The position numbers and the translations under genes are program-made. 64,000 bases of DNA from Pseudomonadota bacterium (lineage in GTDB: Bacteria > Desulfobacterota > Desulfarculia > Desulfarculales > Desulfarculaceae): assembly GCA_018896025.1 (NCBI GenBank), contig JAHIND010000002.1, positions 120,682 to 184,681 on the forward strand. The letters run 5' to 3'. The notes beneath the pieces were generated by a model. It searched no databases. It saw only the letters and a program-made list of their open reading frames with translations, and was not told where the DNA came from. Below, piece after piece: positions 43,205 through 51,784 of the stretch. Position 1 is the stretch's first letter, and each line of letters opens with the position of its first letter.

Positions 43205-44413
43205 TTACTTAGCCTTGTAGGGCTTCCAGCCGCTTTCTTCCAAGGTCAGGCTGACGTCCTTGGCCGGGAGCACCATGACCGGGGTGGGATAGGCGAAGGG
43301 GTAGTACTTGGTCTTGCCCTTCACCACGCCGACCACCGCAGGGCTCTGGTTCTGGTGGTCTTGTTTACGCATGGTCATGTTGCCCACGGGGCCGGTGTAG
43401 CTCAGGTCCTCGAAGGCCTTGATGATCTTGTCGGTGTCGAAGCTGCCGGCCTTCTTCACCGCCTCGATGTACATCTTGGTGCCCAGGTAGGCCTCCATGA
43501 TCACGAAGCTCGGCCACTTGCCGCCGCTGGTCTTATGGAAGGTGTCCTCGAACTCCTTGGCCCGGGGATCGTTCACGCCCAGCAGGTACATGTTGGCCTG
43601 CACGCAGCCGATGGTCGCATCGCCGGCCACCGCGCCCACCGCGTCGTCGTCCAGGAAGGTGCAGCCGATGGGCAGGTTCATGCCCAGGCTGCGGGACTGC
43701 ACGATAAGCTGGGTCAGGTCGGTGCCCCAGTTGCCGCTGATCACGTAGTCGGCGCCAGAGGCCTGAATCTTGCTGATGTAGGGGCCGAAGTCCTTGTTGA
43801 ACACCTTGTGGAACTCGCTGCCCACCACCTTGGTGCCGGGAGCCAGCTTCTCGATGAACATCTTGTAGTACTTGGCCACGTCATGACCCCAGGAGTAGTC
43901 CTGGTTGATCAAGAAGACCTTCTTGTAGCCCTTTTGGGCGAAGTAGTGGGCCAGAGCCTTCACGTGCATGCCCGCGTTCAGGCAGGTGCGGAAGGTGTAG
44001 GGGGTGAAGTTCTCGCCGGTGATGCCCATGGCCTCGGCGTTGGTGTCCAGGTAGATCTTCTTGTAGCGGGGCATGGTCTGGGCGATGGCGCCGCCAACCC
44101 CCGAGGAGGAGCCCTGGATGATGACTTCGCACTTGTCCTGAAGCACCATGCGCTTTACGTTGCGCACCGCGACTTCGCCCTTCATCTGGTTGTCCAGGAC
44201 CACCAACTCGATCTTCTTGCCCAACAGGCCGCCGGCGTCGTTGGCTTCCTTGACCGCCGCTTCAATACCCCAGATGGTGCGGTCGCCGTTGGACTTGAAA
44301 GCGCCGGAGCGAATCTCGTTAACTCCGAATTTCACAACGCCCCCGGCCATGGCCGCGGTGGCCACCATGGCCAAAGCAGCGGCGATAGCCAGAACCAAAC
44401 CTATTTTTCTCAT
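43205..44413 (-). CDS. livK: Branched-chain amino acid-type ABC substrate-binding protein
   Basis: A 402-aa periplasmic binding protein with a clear signal peptide (MRKIGLVLAIAAALAMVATA, then AMA). The mature part starts GGVVKFGVNEIRSGAFKSNG, which differs from the usual GPLTG opening of LivK. Type I two-lobe features such as KIELVVLDNQMKGEVAVRNV and QGSSSGVGGAIAQTMPRYKK are visible. Proteins of this group bind aromatic acids, amides or short organic acids as often as amino acids. It follows livF by 65 bp. Confidence 0.92.
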   Translation of the reverse strand: MRKIGLVLAIAAALAMVATAAMAGGVVKFGVNEIRSGAFKSNGDRTIWGIEAAVKEANDAGGLLGKKIELVVLDNQMKGEVAVRNVKRMVLQDKCEVIIQGSSSGVGGAIAQTMPRYKKIYLDTNAEAMGITGENFTPYTFRTCLNAGMHVKALAHYFAQKGYKKVFLINQDYSWGHDVAKYYKMFIEKLAPGTKVVGSEFHKVFNKDFGPYISKIQASGADYVISGNWGTDLTQLIVQSRSLGMNLPIGCTFLDDDAVGAVAGDATIGCVQANMYLLGVNDPRAKEFEDTFHKTSGGKWPSFVIMEAYLGTKMYIEAVKKAGSFDTDKIIKAFEDLSYTGPVGNMTMRKQDHQNQSPAVVGVVKGKTKYYPFAYPTPVMVLPAKDVSLTLEESGWKPYKAK

Positions 44414-44478
44414 AGTCCTACCTCTCTCCCTGGTAAGGTTGCCGGCCGCCGAAGCGGCCTAAAAATTCCCTTGTTCCA

Positions 44479-45189
44479 TCAAACCTCCAGGTACTCCTTG
44501 CGGATATCCTGGCGTGATTCCAGTTCGGCCGGGGTGCCGGTCCACTTGATGTCGCCCTTGCTGAGCACATACAAGCGCTGAGCCAGGCCCAGGCACACGT
44601 TGAGCTTCTGTTCCACCAACAAAACCGTGGTGCCGGTGCTGTTGATCTGGTGGATCACCTCGTTGACCCGCTCCACGATGATGGGGGCCAGCCCCTCGGT
44701 GGGCTCGTCGATGAGGATCAGGTCCGGGTTGCCCATGAGGGTGCGCACGATGGTGAGCATCTGCATCTCGCCGCCGGAGAGCACCCCGCCCTTTTGGTTG
44801 CGACGCTCGGCCAGGCGCGGGAAGTTGTCATAGGCCCGCTCCAGGGTCCAGCCGTCCTCCACCTCCTTTTTCATGTGGCCGGGCTTTATGCCCATCAAGA
44901 GGTTCTGGTGCACCGTGAGGTTGGGGAATATCCAGCGCTCCTCGGGCACGAACCCCAACCCGGCCATGGCGATCTGGTGGGGAGTCTTGCCGGCTATTTC
45001 CTTGCCCTTGAAGGCTATGGAGCCGGAAGAGGGCTTCACCAGGCCCATGATGGTCATCATGGTGGTGGTCTTGCCCACCCCGTTGCGCCCCACCAGGGCC
45101 ACGATCTCGCCCTGGTTCACTTCCAGGCTGATGTCGAAGAGCACGTGGCTCTCGCCGTAATAGGTATTGACCTTGTCCAGTTTCAGCAT
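44479..45189 (-). CDS. livF: ABC transporter ATPase LivF type
   Basis: A 236-aa ATPase. Walker A is GRNGVGKTT (about 34-42), the signature is LSGGEMQMLTIVRTL, and Walker B is LILIDEPTEGLAP. The short length and the EGLAPIIV sequence mark LivF as opposed to LivG. It overlaps the livG stop by 7 bases. Confidence 0.94.
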   Translation of the reverse strand: MLKLDKVNTYYGESHVLFDISLEVNQGEIVALVGRNGVGKTTTMMTIMGLVKPSSGSIAFKGKEIAGKTPHQIAMAGLGFVPEERWIFPNLTVHQNLLMGIKPGHMKKEVEDGWTLERAYDNFPRLAERRNQKGGVLSGGEMQMLTIVRTLMGNPDLILIDEPTEGLAPIIVERVNEVIHQINSTGTTVLLVEQKLNVCLGLAQRLYVLSKGDIKWTGTPAELESRQDIRKEYLEV

Positions 45190-45932
45190 GCGATTCCCGT
45201 CCCCAGATAGGCCTCTTGCACCTTGGGATGGTTGCGTATCTCCTCCGGGGTGCCGCTGGCCAGCACCTCGCCGTAGCTGATCACCGTGATCACGTCGGCC
45301 AGGGAGAACACCACCTCCATGTCGTGTTCGATAATCATCAGGGTCTTGCCCTCGGTCACCCGGTCCACCAGCTTCACCGCCTCGCGGGTCTCGTCGATGC
45401 TCATGCCCGCGGTAGGCTCGTCCAGAAGGATCATCTCCGGCTGGGAAGCCAGCACCAGGCCGATCTCCAGGGCCCGCTGCTCGCCGTAGGCCATCTCTCC
45501 GGCCAGGTGGCTGGCCTTGGCGTCCAGGCCGATCTCCTCCAGGATGCCCATGCTCTCCCGGTTGATCTCCTCCATGCCCGCCACGGTGCGCCAGAAGTTG
45601 AAGCGCACCCCGTGGCGCGAGAGCACCACCGAGCGCACGTTCTCCAAAACGGTGAGACCGGGGAAGACGTTGGTTATCTGGAAGGAGCGCCCCAGGCCCA
45701 GGCGGTTTATGCGGTAGGGTTGCAGGCCGCTGATCTTTTGGCCCTTGAAGTAGATGTCGCCCGCGCTGGGCTTGTAGTGGCCGCTGAGCAGGTTGAAAAA
45801 GGTGGTCTTGCCCGCGCCGTTGGGGCCGATAATGGCGTGGCGCTGCCCTTTTTTCACCGCCAAATCAATGCCGCAGATGATATCCAGATCACCAAACTTT
45901 TTACACAGTCCCTTGACCTCCAACATGTTCAC
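45183..45932 (-). CDS. livG: ABC transporter ATPase LivG type
   Basis: A 249-aa ATPase with Walker A GPNGAGKTT, GLGRSFQITNVFPGLTVLEN after it, the signature LAGEMAYGEQRALEIGLVLA and Walker B EMILLDEPTAGMS. I keep the GTG at 45932 because GGGAGG lies about 9 bases upstream; an ATG at 45926 is the alternative. It overlaps livF and follows livM by 4 bp. Confidence 0.94.
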   Translation of the reverse strand: MNMLEVKGLCKKFGDLDIICGIDLAVKKGQRHAIIGPNGAGKTTFFNLLSGHYKPSAGDIYFKGQKISGLQPYRINRLGLGRSFQITNVFPGLTVLENVRSVVLSRHGVRFNFWRTVAGMEEINRESMGILEEIGLDAKASHLAGEMAYGEQRALEIGLVLASQPEMILLDEPTAGMSIDETREAVKLVDRVTEGKTLMIIEHDMEVVFSLADVITVISYGEVLASGTPEEIRNHPKVQEAYLGTGIAC

Positions 45933-45936
45933 AGGC

Positions 45937-46935
45937 TTAACCCTCCCCCTTGGCGGCCGGGTTCAACTTGCCGGCTCTAGCGCCCCAAAAGCGGTCCTTC
46001 AACGAAATCAACAGCCCGCTGAGGCCCTGAGGCGCGTACATGACCAGCAGCACGAAAATGATCCCCTGGATCAGAGTCCAGTGTTCGGTCAGGTCGCTGA
46101 GGACTTGGTTGAGGTAGGTGAGGAAGCAAGCGCCCAGGATGGGACCCCAGAAGGTTCCCGAGCCGCCCACAAAGGTCATGATCAAGACGTCGGTGGCCTT
46201 GTCCAGGTTGATGAAGGTGACGGTTACGAACTCTTGGAAGGCCCCGGCCATGCCGCCGGCCAGGCCCGCGAAAAAGGCGCTGATCACGTTGACCGCCACC
46301 TTGGACATATACACGTTGTAGCCGATGAACCGGGCCCGGTCCTCGTTCTCGCGAAGGCATTCGTTCAGCCGCCCCAGGGGGGTGCGGGTGAAGTGCCAGC
46401 AGAACCAGGTGCTCAGCAGCACCACGATGAGCACGAAGTAGTACCAGTGCACCGTGCTGAACATCCCCACGTCGCCATAGAAGGGGATGTGCAGATCCGG
46501 GCGCATGGCCGCCACCCCATCCTCGCCGCCGGTGAGCCCCCGCCACTTCTCGGCCCCGGCATAGATCAGGGCGTTGAAGGCCAGGGTCAACAGCGCGAAG
46601 TAGGTGCCGCCCAGACGCACCACGAACAGGCCCAGGAGCACCCCCAGAAGGCCCCCGGCCAGGCCCGCGCCCAGGATGCCGGGCAGCAGGCTGAAGCCCA
46701 GGTCCTTGAACAGCAGCACCGAGGTGTAGGCCCCCAGCCCGAAGTAGGCGGCGTGGCCAAAGGAGAGCAGCCCGGCCTGCCCGAAGAGCACGTTGTAGCT
46801 CAGGGCGAACAGGGAGTAGATGATCATGGTGATGATTAGGTTGAGCGGATACTCGCCCACCAGCCAGGGCATGGCCGCCAACACCGCCAGGCCGGCCGCC
46901 AGCAACAACCACTTGAGCCATGCGCTAGAGGTCAT
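45937..46935 (-). CDS. livM: ABC transporter permease LivM type
   Basis: A 332-aa permease with about eight to nine helices. NVLFGQAGLLSFGHAAYFGL is the LivM signature, and GGSGTFWGPILGACFLTYLN lies near the C-terminus. Its start overlaps the livH stop by 4 bases (ATGA). Confidence 0.94.
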   Translation of the reverse strand: MTSSAWLKWLLLAAGLAVLAAMPWLVGEYPLNLIITMIIYSLFALSYNVLFGQAGLLSFGHAAYFGLGAYTSVLLFKDLGFSLLPGILGAGLAGGLLGVLLGLFVVRLGGTYFALLTLAFNALIYAGAEKWRGLTGGEDGVAAMRPDLHIPFYGDVGMFSTVHWYYFVLIVVLLSTWFCWHFTRTPLGRLNECLRENEDRARFIGYNVYMSKVAVNVISAFFAGLAGGMAGAFQEFVTVTFINLDKATDVLIMTFVGGSGTFWGPILGACFLTYLNQVLSDLTEHWTLIQGIIFVLLVMYAPQGLSGLLISLKDRFWGARAGKLNPAAKGEG

Positions 46936-47801
46936 TTGCTTTCTCCCATCAGGCCGTGGGGCCGGAAGATCAGCACCAGCGCCATTAGCAGGAACTCAAA
47001 GAAGATGGCGAACTGAGGCAGGATGAGGATTCCGATGGACTGCAACTGGCCGATGAGCAGGCTGGCGATGAGCGCCCCCTGGATGGAGCCCAGGCCGCCC
47101 ACCACCACCACCACGAACAGGTCGATGATGATGGTCGAGGCCATGGCCGGGTTGGTGATGAGGTAGGGCCCGCCGATCACCCCGGCCAGGCCCGCCAGCC
47201 AGGCCCCCATGCCGAACAGCACCAAGAACACCAGGGGCACGTTGAAGCCCAGGGCGTCGACCATGCGTTTGTTGGCCACCGAGGCGCGCACGATTATCCC
47301 CGCCCTGGTCTTGTACAAGACGAAGAACATGATGATGAACACCACGATGGACACGCCCAGGATGAACAGGCGATAGACCGGGTATTCGATGCCCAGCAGG
47401 GGGATGGACCCGGCCAGCAGGGAGGGCAGCACCACCCTGAGAGGCTCGTTGCCCCAGAAGATCTTGACCAGCTCTTCGATGATGTAGGCCATGCCGAAGG
47501 TGAGCAGGAGTTCGTGGGCATGGCCGTAGGAGTGGACCTTGCGCAGGCAAAAGCGCTCGATCAATATCCCGGCCAGAGCCACCACCAGGGGGGCCACCAA
47601 CAGACACAGCCAGAACTGGCCGGTGAGTTGCAAGATGGTGTAGGAAAAATAGGCTCCCAGCATGTACAGGGCACCGTGGGCGAAGTTCAGTACGCCCATC
47701 ATGCCGAAGATCAAGGTCAGACCGGAGGCCACCAAGAACAGCAGCATCCCGTATACCAGTCCATGCAGAGCCTGCACGGGCAATTCGGCCAGGATATTCA
47801 T
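46932..47801 (-). CDS. livH: ABC transporter permease LivH type
   Basis: A 289-aa permease with about eight helices. GMMGVLNFAHGALYMLGAYF and GFNVPLVFLVLFGMGAWLAG are typical, and VVVVVGGLGSIQGALIASLL is the conserved loop. It is the first liv gene and lies 150 bp after the E3 gene of the dehydrogenase complex. Confidence 0.94.
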   Translation of the reverse strand: MNILAELPVQALHGLVYGMLLFLVASGLTLIFGMMGVLNFAHGALYMLGAYFSYTILQLTGQFWLCLLVAPLVVALAGILIERFCLRKVHSYGHAHELLLTFGMAYIIEELVKIFWGNEPLRVVLPSLLAGSIPLLGIEYPVYRLFILGVSIVVFIIMFFVLYKTRAGIIVRASVANKRMVDALGFNVPLVFLVLFGMGAWLAGLAGVIGGPYLITNPAMASTIIIDLFVVVVVGGLGSIQGALIASLLIGQLQSIGILILPQFAIFFEFLLMALVLIFRPHGLMGESK

Positions 47802-47900
47802 GGGTCTCCTTAGGAATCCGCTTTAATCAAGGGGCTCTCCACGCGGCCCTCCGTCACAACCGCTGTGGGCAGGCCAATTTCGCAGCGCACTATTTTTTTT

Positions 47901-47940
47901 GGCCCGAACGGCCGGGGTTCGCGCCCCCAGCCGTTCGGCC
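47901..47940. other. Strong hairpin between acoL and livH
   Basis: GGCCCGAACGGCCGGGG and its complement (47901-47917, 47924-47940) form a long stem with one bulge and one mismatch. TTTTTTTT lies on the 5' side in plus-strand sense, so on the minus-strand transcript the stem is followed by A residues. It is therefore not a canonical terminator for the E3 transcript and is more likely an mRNA processing or stability element. Confidence 0.5.
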
Positions 47941-47951
47941 TCATTTCGGAC

Positions 47952-49727
47952 TTAGGGCTTGTGAATGGCCCGGCCCAGGCAATCCAGGGCCGCCTCTTTC
48001 ACCGTCTCGGCCAGGGTGGGATGGCCCATGACCACCTCGCCCAGGTCGTCCACCGTGGCCTCCAGCTCCATGGCCAGAATCAGCGCGCCGATAAGGTCGG
48101 TGGCGTGCTGGCCCACGATGCAGGCACCCAGAATCTCGCCCAGCTCGGGATCGCTGACGATCTTCACCAGGCCCTGATCCTCGCCCATGGCCGCGGCCTT
48201 GCCGCTGAAGCGGTAGGGGAACTTGCCCACCTTCACCTTGAGCCCCCGGCTGGCCGCCTGGGCCTCGCTAAGGCCCACCGAAGCCACCTCGGGGAAGGTA
48301 TAGATGCAGTTGGGGATGCGGTCGTAGTCCATCTGGCGGCTGGAGCCCATAAGGTTCTCCACCGCAACCACGCCCTCTTCGGAGGCGGTGTGGGCCAGCA
48401 TGGATTTGCCCACCACGTCGCCGATGGCGTAGACCCCGGGCACCGAGGTCTCCATGCGGGGGTTGACCTTGACGAAGGGGCCTTCCATCTCCAGGCCCAG
48501 GGCGTCGCGGCCCCAGCCCTCGGTGTTGGGCGCGCGGCCCACGGCCACCAGCACCAGCGAGGCCTTGAGGGAGCGCTCGTTGCCCGCCGCGTCGCTGATC
48601 ACCAGGGAAGGCCCGTTTTTGCCCTTCTTGACTTTCTGGGCCCTGGCCTCGGTGATGATCTCGATGCCCAGCTCCTCCAGGGCGCTCTTGAGCGCGGCCA
48701 CCACCTCGGGGTCTTCCCCGGCGATGATGCTGGGCAGCAGCTCCACGATGGTCACCTGGGAGCCCAGCAGGCTGAAGATGGTGGCCAGCTCCACGCCGAT
48801 GACCCCGCCGCCCACGATCACCAGGGACTTGGGAGCCTGCTTCAGGCTAAGGGCGTGGTCGCTGTTAATCACCGTATTGCCGTCCACCGGCAGGGGCGGC
48901 ACCTCGGAGGGGCGAGAGCCGGTGGCGATGATCACCTTGGACGCGGTGACCTTCTTGGCGCCGTCCGGGCCGCTCAGCTCCAGGGTGTGGGCGTCCACGA
49001 ACTTGGCCTCGGATTTGGCCAGGGTGACCTTGTTGGCCTTCAAGAGGCCCTCCACCCCGGCGGACATGCGGCTGACCACCTCGTCCTTGCGCTGCATCAT
49101 CTTGGCCATGTTGGCGGCCAGCTTGCCCGCGCCGGTGTACACCGCCAACTTTTTGATCTGGTGAAGGGGATGCACGTCCGATAACAGGGACTTGGTGGGG
49201 ATGCAGCCCCGGTTCAGGCAGGTGCCGCCCAGGGCGTCCTTTTCGGCCAGGAGCACCTTGGCCCCCATCTGACCGGCGCGAATGGCGGCCACGTAGCCGC
49301 CGGGGCCGCCGCCGATCACCGCCAGGTCGTAGTCGTAGTTTTGGGCCTCGGCTTGCACGGTGGCCGCGCTGTAGGCATCGGCCTGGGGCTCCGGAGCGGG
49401 CGCGGCCGGCGCGGCCGGAGCCGGGGCCGCCGGAGCGGGAGCCTGGGAGGCGGCCGCCATGGGCTGGTAGTTGTCGGGCACCGCCTCGCCCTTGGCCACG
49501 ATGACCCCCACCACGGTGAGCACCGGGACCTCCACCCCGGCGGGGACCAGGATGCGGCCCAGGATGCCGTCGCTGGGCGACTCCACCTCGGTGGTCACCT
49601 TGTCGGCCTCCACCACGTAGAGGGATTCGCCCTTGCTTACCGCATCACCCTCGGTCTTGAACCACTCGATGATGGTGCCTTTTTCAACCGTCACCCCCAG
49701 CATGGGGAGAACTATTTCAACGGCCAC
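47952..49727 (-). CDS. acoL: Dihydrolipoamide dehydrogenase (E3) with an N-terminal lipoyl domain
   Basis: A 591-aa protein of two parts. Residues 1-80 are a biotinyl/lipoyl domain with the lipoylated Lys43 in VVEADKVTTEVES. An Ala/Pro linker (about 92-115) follows. From about residue 132 comes a complete E3 with FAD loop VIGGGPGGYVAA, the redox disulfide GGTCLNRGCIPTK (Cys170, Cys175), the NAD loop VIVGGGVIGVE and the active-site His in GHPTLAE. It reoxidises the dihydrolipoyl groups of the complex. The start is GTG at 49727 with AAGGAGG upstream. Some acetoin and pyruvate dehydrogenase complexes have this fusion; here it matters more, because the E2 lacks a lipoyl domain. Confidence 0.94.
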   Translation of the reverse strand: MAVEIVLPMLGVTVEKGTIIEWFKTEGDAVSKGESLYVVEADKVTTEVESPSDGILGRILVPAGVEVPVLTVVGVIVAKGEAVPDNYQPMAAASQAPAPAAPAPAAPAAPAPEPQADAYSAATVQAEAQNYDYDLAVIGGGPGGYVAAIRAGQMGAKVLLAEKDALGGTCLNRGCIPTKSLLSDVHPLHQIKKLAVYTGAGKLAANMAKMMQRKDEVVSRMSAGVEGLLKANKVTLAKSEAKFVDAHTLELSGPDGAKKVTASKVIIATGSRPSEVPPLPVDGNTVINSDHALSLKQAPKSLVIVGGGVIGVELATIFSLLGSQVTIVELLPSIIAGEDPEVVAALKSALEELGIEIITEARAQKVKKGKNGPSLVISDAAGNERSLKASLVLVAVGRAPNTEGWGRDALGLEMEGPFVKVNPRMETSVPGVYAIGDVVGKSMLAHTASEEGVVAVENLMGSSRQMDYDRIPNCIYTFPEVASVGLSEAQAASRGLKVKVGKFPYRFSGKAAAMGEDQGLVKIVSDPELGEILGACIVGQHATDLIGALILAMELEATVDDLGEVVMGHPTLAETVKEAALDCLGRAIHKP

Positions 49728-49749
49728 TTTGTGCCTCCTTGCCCTGCTA

Positions 49750-50772
49750 TCAACCCAGCTCCATAAACATGAGCGCCGGCCGTTCCAGTTTCTTCTTCAA
49801 GCTTGTCAAAAATTGCGCGGCCACCGCGCCGTCGATGATCCGGTGGTCCACCGACAGGCCCAGGGTGGCCACCTGGCGCACCACCACCTGGCCGTTCTCG
49901 GCCACCACCTTCTCCAGGGTCTTGCCCACCGAGAGGATGGCGCTTTGGGGCGGATTGATGATCGCCGTGAAGTGGGTGATCTCGTACTGGGCCAGGCTGG
50001 AGATGGTGAAGGTGCCCCGCTGGATCTCGTCGGCCGAGAGCTTGCGGTCCCGGGCCCGGTCCACCAGATCGGCCCGCTGGGAGGCGATCTCCCACAACGA
50101 GGCGATGTTGGCCGAGGCGATGGCCGGCACGATGAGCCCCTCGTCCAGGGCCACGGCCAGGCCAACGTTTACGTCCTCCCACACCTCGATGTTCTCGCCG
50201 TCAAAGGAGGCGTTTACGTTGGGGAACTCTTCCAGGGTCAGGGCCACGGCCTTGATCAGAAGGTCGTTGACCGAGATCTTGATGCCGTGACGCTCCAGGA
50301 TCTCCTGCTTGATGTCCTGGTACAGGGCCAGCAGACTGTCCATCTTCACGTCGCTGAAGAAGTAGATGTGCGGCGCGGTGAAGGCCGAGGCGGACAGACG
50401 GCGGGCGATGGTCTTGCGCATGGAGGTGGCAGCCACCTTCTGACCGGCCAGGGCCCCGCCCGCCGGGGCGGGAGTGGCCGCGGCGCGCAGCACGTCGGCC
50501 TTGGTGACCCGGCCGCGAGGGCCGCTACCCTGCACCGTGGTTAGGTCCACGCCCTTTTGCTGGGCCAGCTTGCGGGCCAGGCTGGTCACCTTGGCCGGGC
50601 CGGAAGCGGCCGGTGCGGCCGCCGGGGCGGCCCGGTAGGCCTCCACGTCTTTCTTGAGGATGCAGCCCTCGGGGCCGCTTCCGCTTATGGCCGCCAGGTC
50701 CAGGCCCTTTTCACGCGCCAGGGAGCGCGCCGCGGGCATGGCCCTGACTTGGCTCTTCGTATTCACTTGCAT
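49750..50772 (-). CDS. acoC: Dihydrolipoamide acyltransferase (E2) with two subunit-binding domains and no lipoyl domain
   Basis: A 340-aa protein. Two tandem peripheral subunit-binding domains are visible: RAMPAARSLAREKGLDLAAI onward (about 10-46) and KVTSLARKLAQQKGVDLTTV onward (about 61-97). They are joined by an Ala/Pro linker. The catalytic domain from about residue 110 ends with the acyltransferase motif DHRIIDG (His310, Asp314). No lipoyl domain is present. The ATG at 50772 has GGGGGAGG 6 bases upstream and an in-frame reading to 50835 does not restore one. Lipoyl groups for this E2 must come from E3. Confidence 0.92.
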   Translation of the reverse strand: MQVNTKSQVRAMPAARSLAREKGLDLAAISGSGPEGCILKKDVEAYRAAPAAAPAASGPAKVTSLARKLAQQKGVDLTTVQGSGPRGRVTKADVLRAAATPAPAGGALAGQKVAATSMRKTIARRLSASAFTAPHIYFFSDVKMDSLLALYQDIKQEILERHGIKISVNDLLIKAVALTLEEFPNVNASFDGENIEVWEDVNVGLAVALDEGLIVPAIASANIASLWEIASQRADLVDRARDRKLSADEIQRGTFTISSLAQYEITHFTAIINPPQSAILSVGKTLEKVVAENGQVVVRQVATLGLSVDHRIIDGAVAAQFLTSLKKKLERPALMFMELG

Positions 50773-50785
50773 GGCGGCCTCCCCC

Positions 50786-51769
50786 CTAGAGGTATTCCAG
50801 GACTCGGGCGACCGCGTCCTTGATGTCCTGCTCACTGGGGATATAGGCCTGCTCCAGGGGAGGGCTGAAGGCCACCGGGGTGTCCGGGCCGGCCACCCGC
50901 ACGATGGGGGCCTGCAAGGAGTCCAGGGCCTGCTCGGCCACCAGGGCGGCCAGTTCGGCGCCCATGTTGCCGGTGTGGCAGCCCTCGTCGGCGGTGATCA
51001 GGGTGCCGGTCTTGCGCACCGAGGCGAGCACCGCTTCCCGGTCCAGGGGGCACAGGGAGCGCAGGTCGATGACCTCCATGTCCACACCCTGGGCGGCCAT
51101 TTCCTCGGCCACGGTGAGGGCCTTGGCCACCATGTTCAGGGTGGCCACCACGGTGATGTCCTTGCCGGGACGCACCACCTTGGCCTTGCCGATGGGCACG
51201 GTGTAGGCCTCTTCGGGCACCTCGCCCTTGTCGATGTACATCTTCTTGTGTTCCACGAACAAGACCGGGTTGTCGTCCTGGATGGCCTCGATGAGCATGC
51301 CCTTGGCGTCGTGGGGGGTGGAGGGCATGGCGATCTTGATGCCCGGTATGTGCTGGAAGATGGCATGGAAGCTCTGGGAGTGCTGAGCGGCGGTGCCGCG
51401 GCCAGCCCCGATGTTCACCCGGATCACCATGGGCACCTTGGCCCGGCCGCCGAACATGAAGTGCATCTTGGCCATCTGGTTGACCACCATGTCCATGGCC
51501 ACGGTGATGAAGTCGATGAACATGATCTCCACCACCGGGCGCATGCCGGTCATGGCCGCGCCCACCGCGCCGCCCACGAAGGCGGCCTCGGAGATGGGGG
51601 TGTCCATCACCCGGTCCACGCCGAAGCGGTCCTGGAGCCCGGCGGTAACCTGGAAGATGCCGCCGTAGCGCCCCACGTCCTCGCCCATGATGAATACGCT
51701 GTCGTCCTGATCCATGCAGTAGGCCAGGGCCTCGTTAAGCGCTTGAGCATAAGTGATAATGCGACTCAT
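50786..51769 (-). CDS. acoB: TPP-dependent dehydrogenase E1 beta (acetoin dehydrogenase type)
   Basis: A 327-aa transketolase-like protein. GEDVGRYGGIFQVTAGLQDR, DTPISEAAFVGGAVGAAMTG and GAGRGTAAQHSQSFHAIFQH are the family blocks that bind the pyrimidine ring of TPP and contact E1 alpha. The C-terminal domain contains DLRSLCPLDREAVLASVRKT. I use the ATG at 51769; a GTG three codons earlier is possible. It lies 15 bp after the E1 alpha gene and 13 bp before the E2 gene. Confidence 0.93.
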   Translation of the reverse strand: MSRIITYAQALNEALAYCMDQDDSVFIMGEDVGRYGGIFQVTAGLQDRFGVDRVMDTPISEAAFVGGAVGAAMTGMRPVVEIMFIDFITVAMDMVVNQMAKMHFMFGGRAKVPMVIRVNIGAGRGTAAQHSQSFHAIFQHIPGIKIAMPSTPHDAKGMLIEAIQDDNPVLFVEHKKMYIDKGEVPEEAYTVPIGKAKVVRPGKDITVVATLNMVAKALTVAEEMAAQGVDMEVIDLRSLCPLDREAVLASVRKTGTLITADEGCHTGNMGAELAALVAEQALDSLQAPIVRVAGPDTPVAFSPPLEQAYIPSEQDIKDAVARVLEYL

Positions 51770-51784
51770 TTTTCTCACCCTCCC

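Noticed and set aside
47895..47940. Terminator after the E3 gene
   Set aside because: The T-run is on the wrong side of the stem for the minus-strand transcript.
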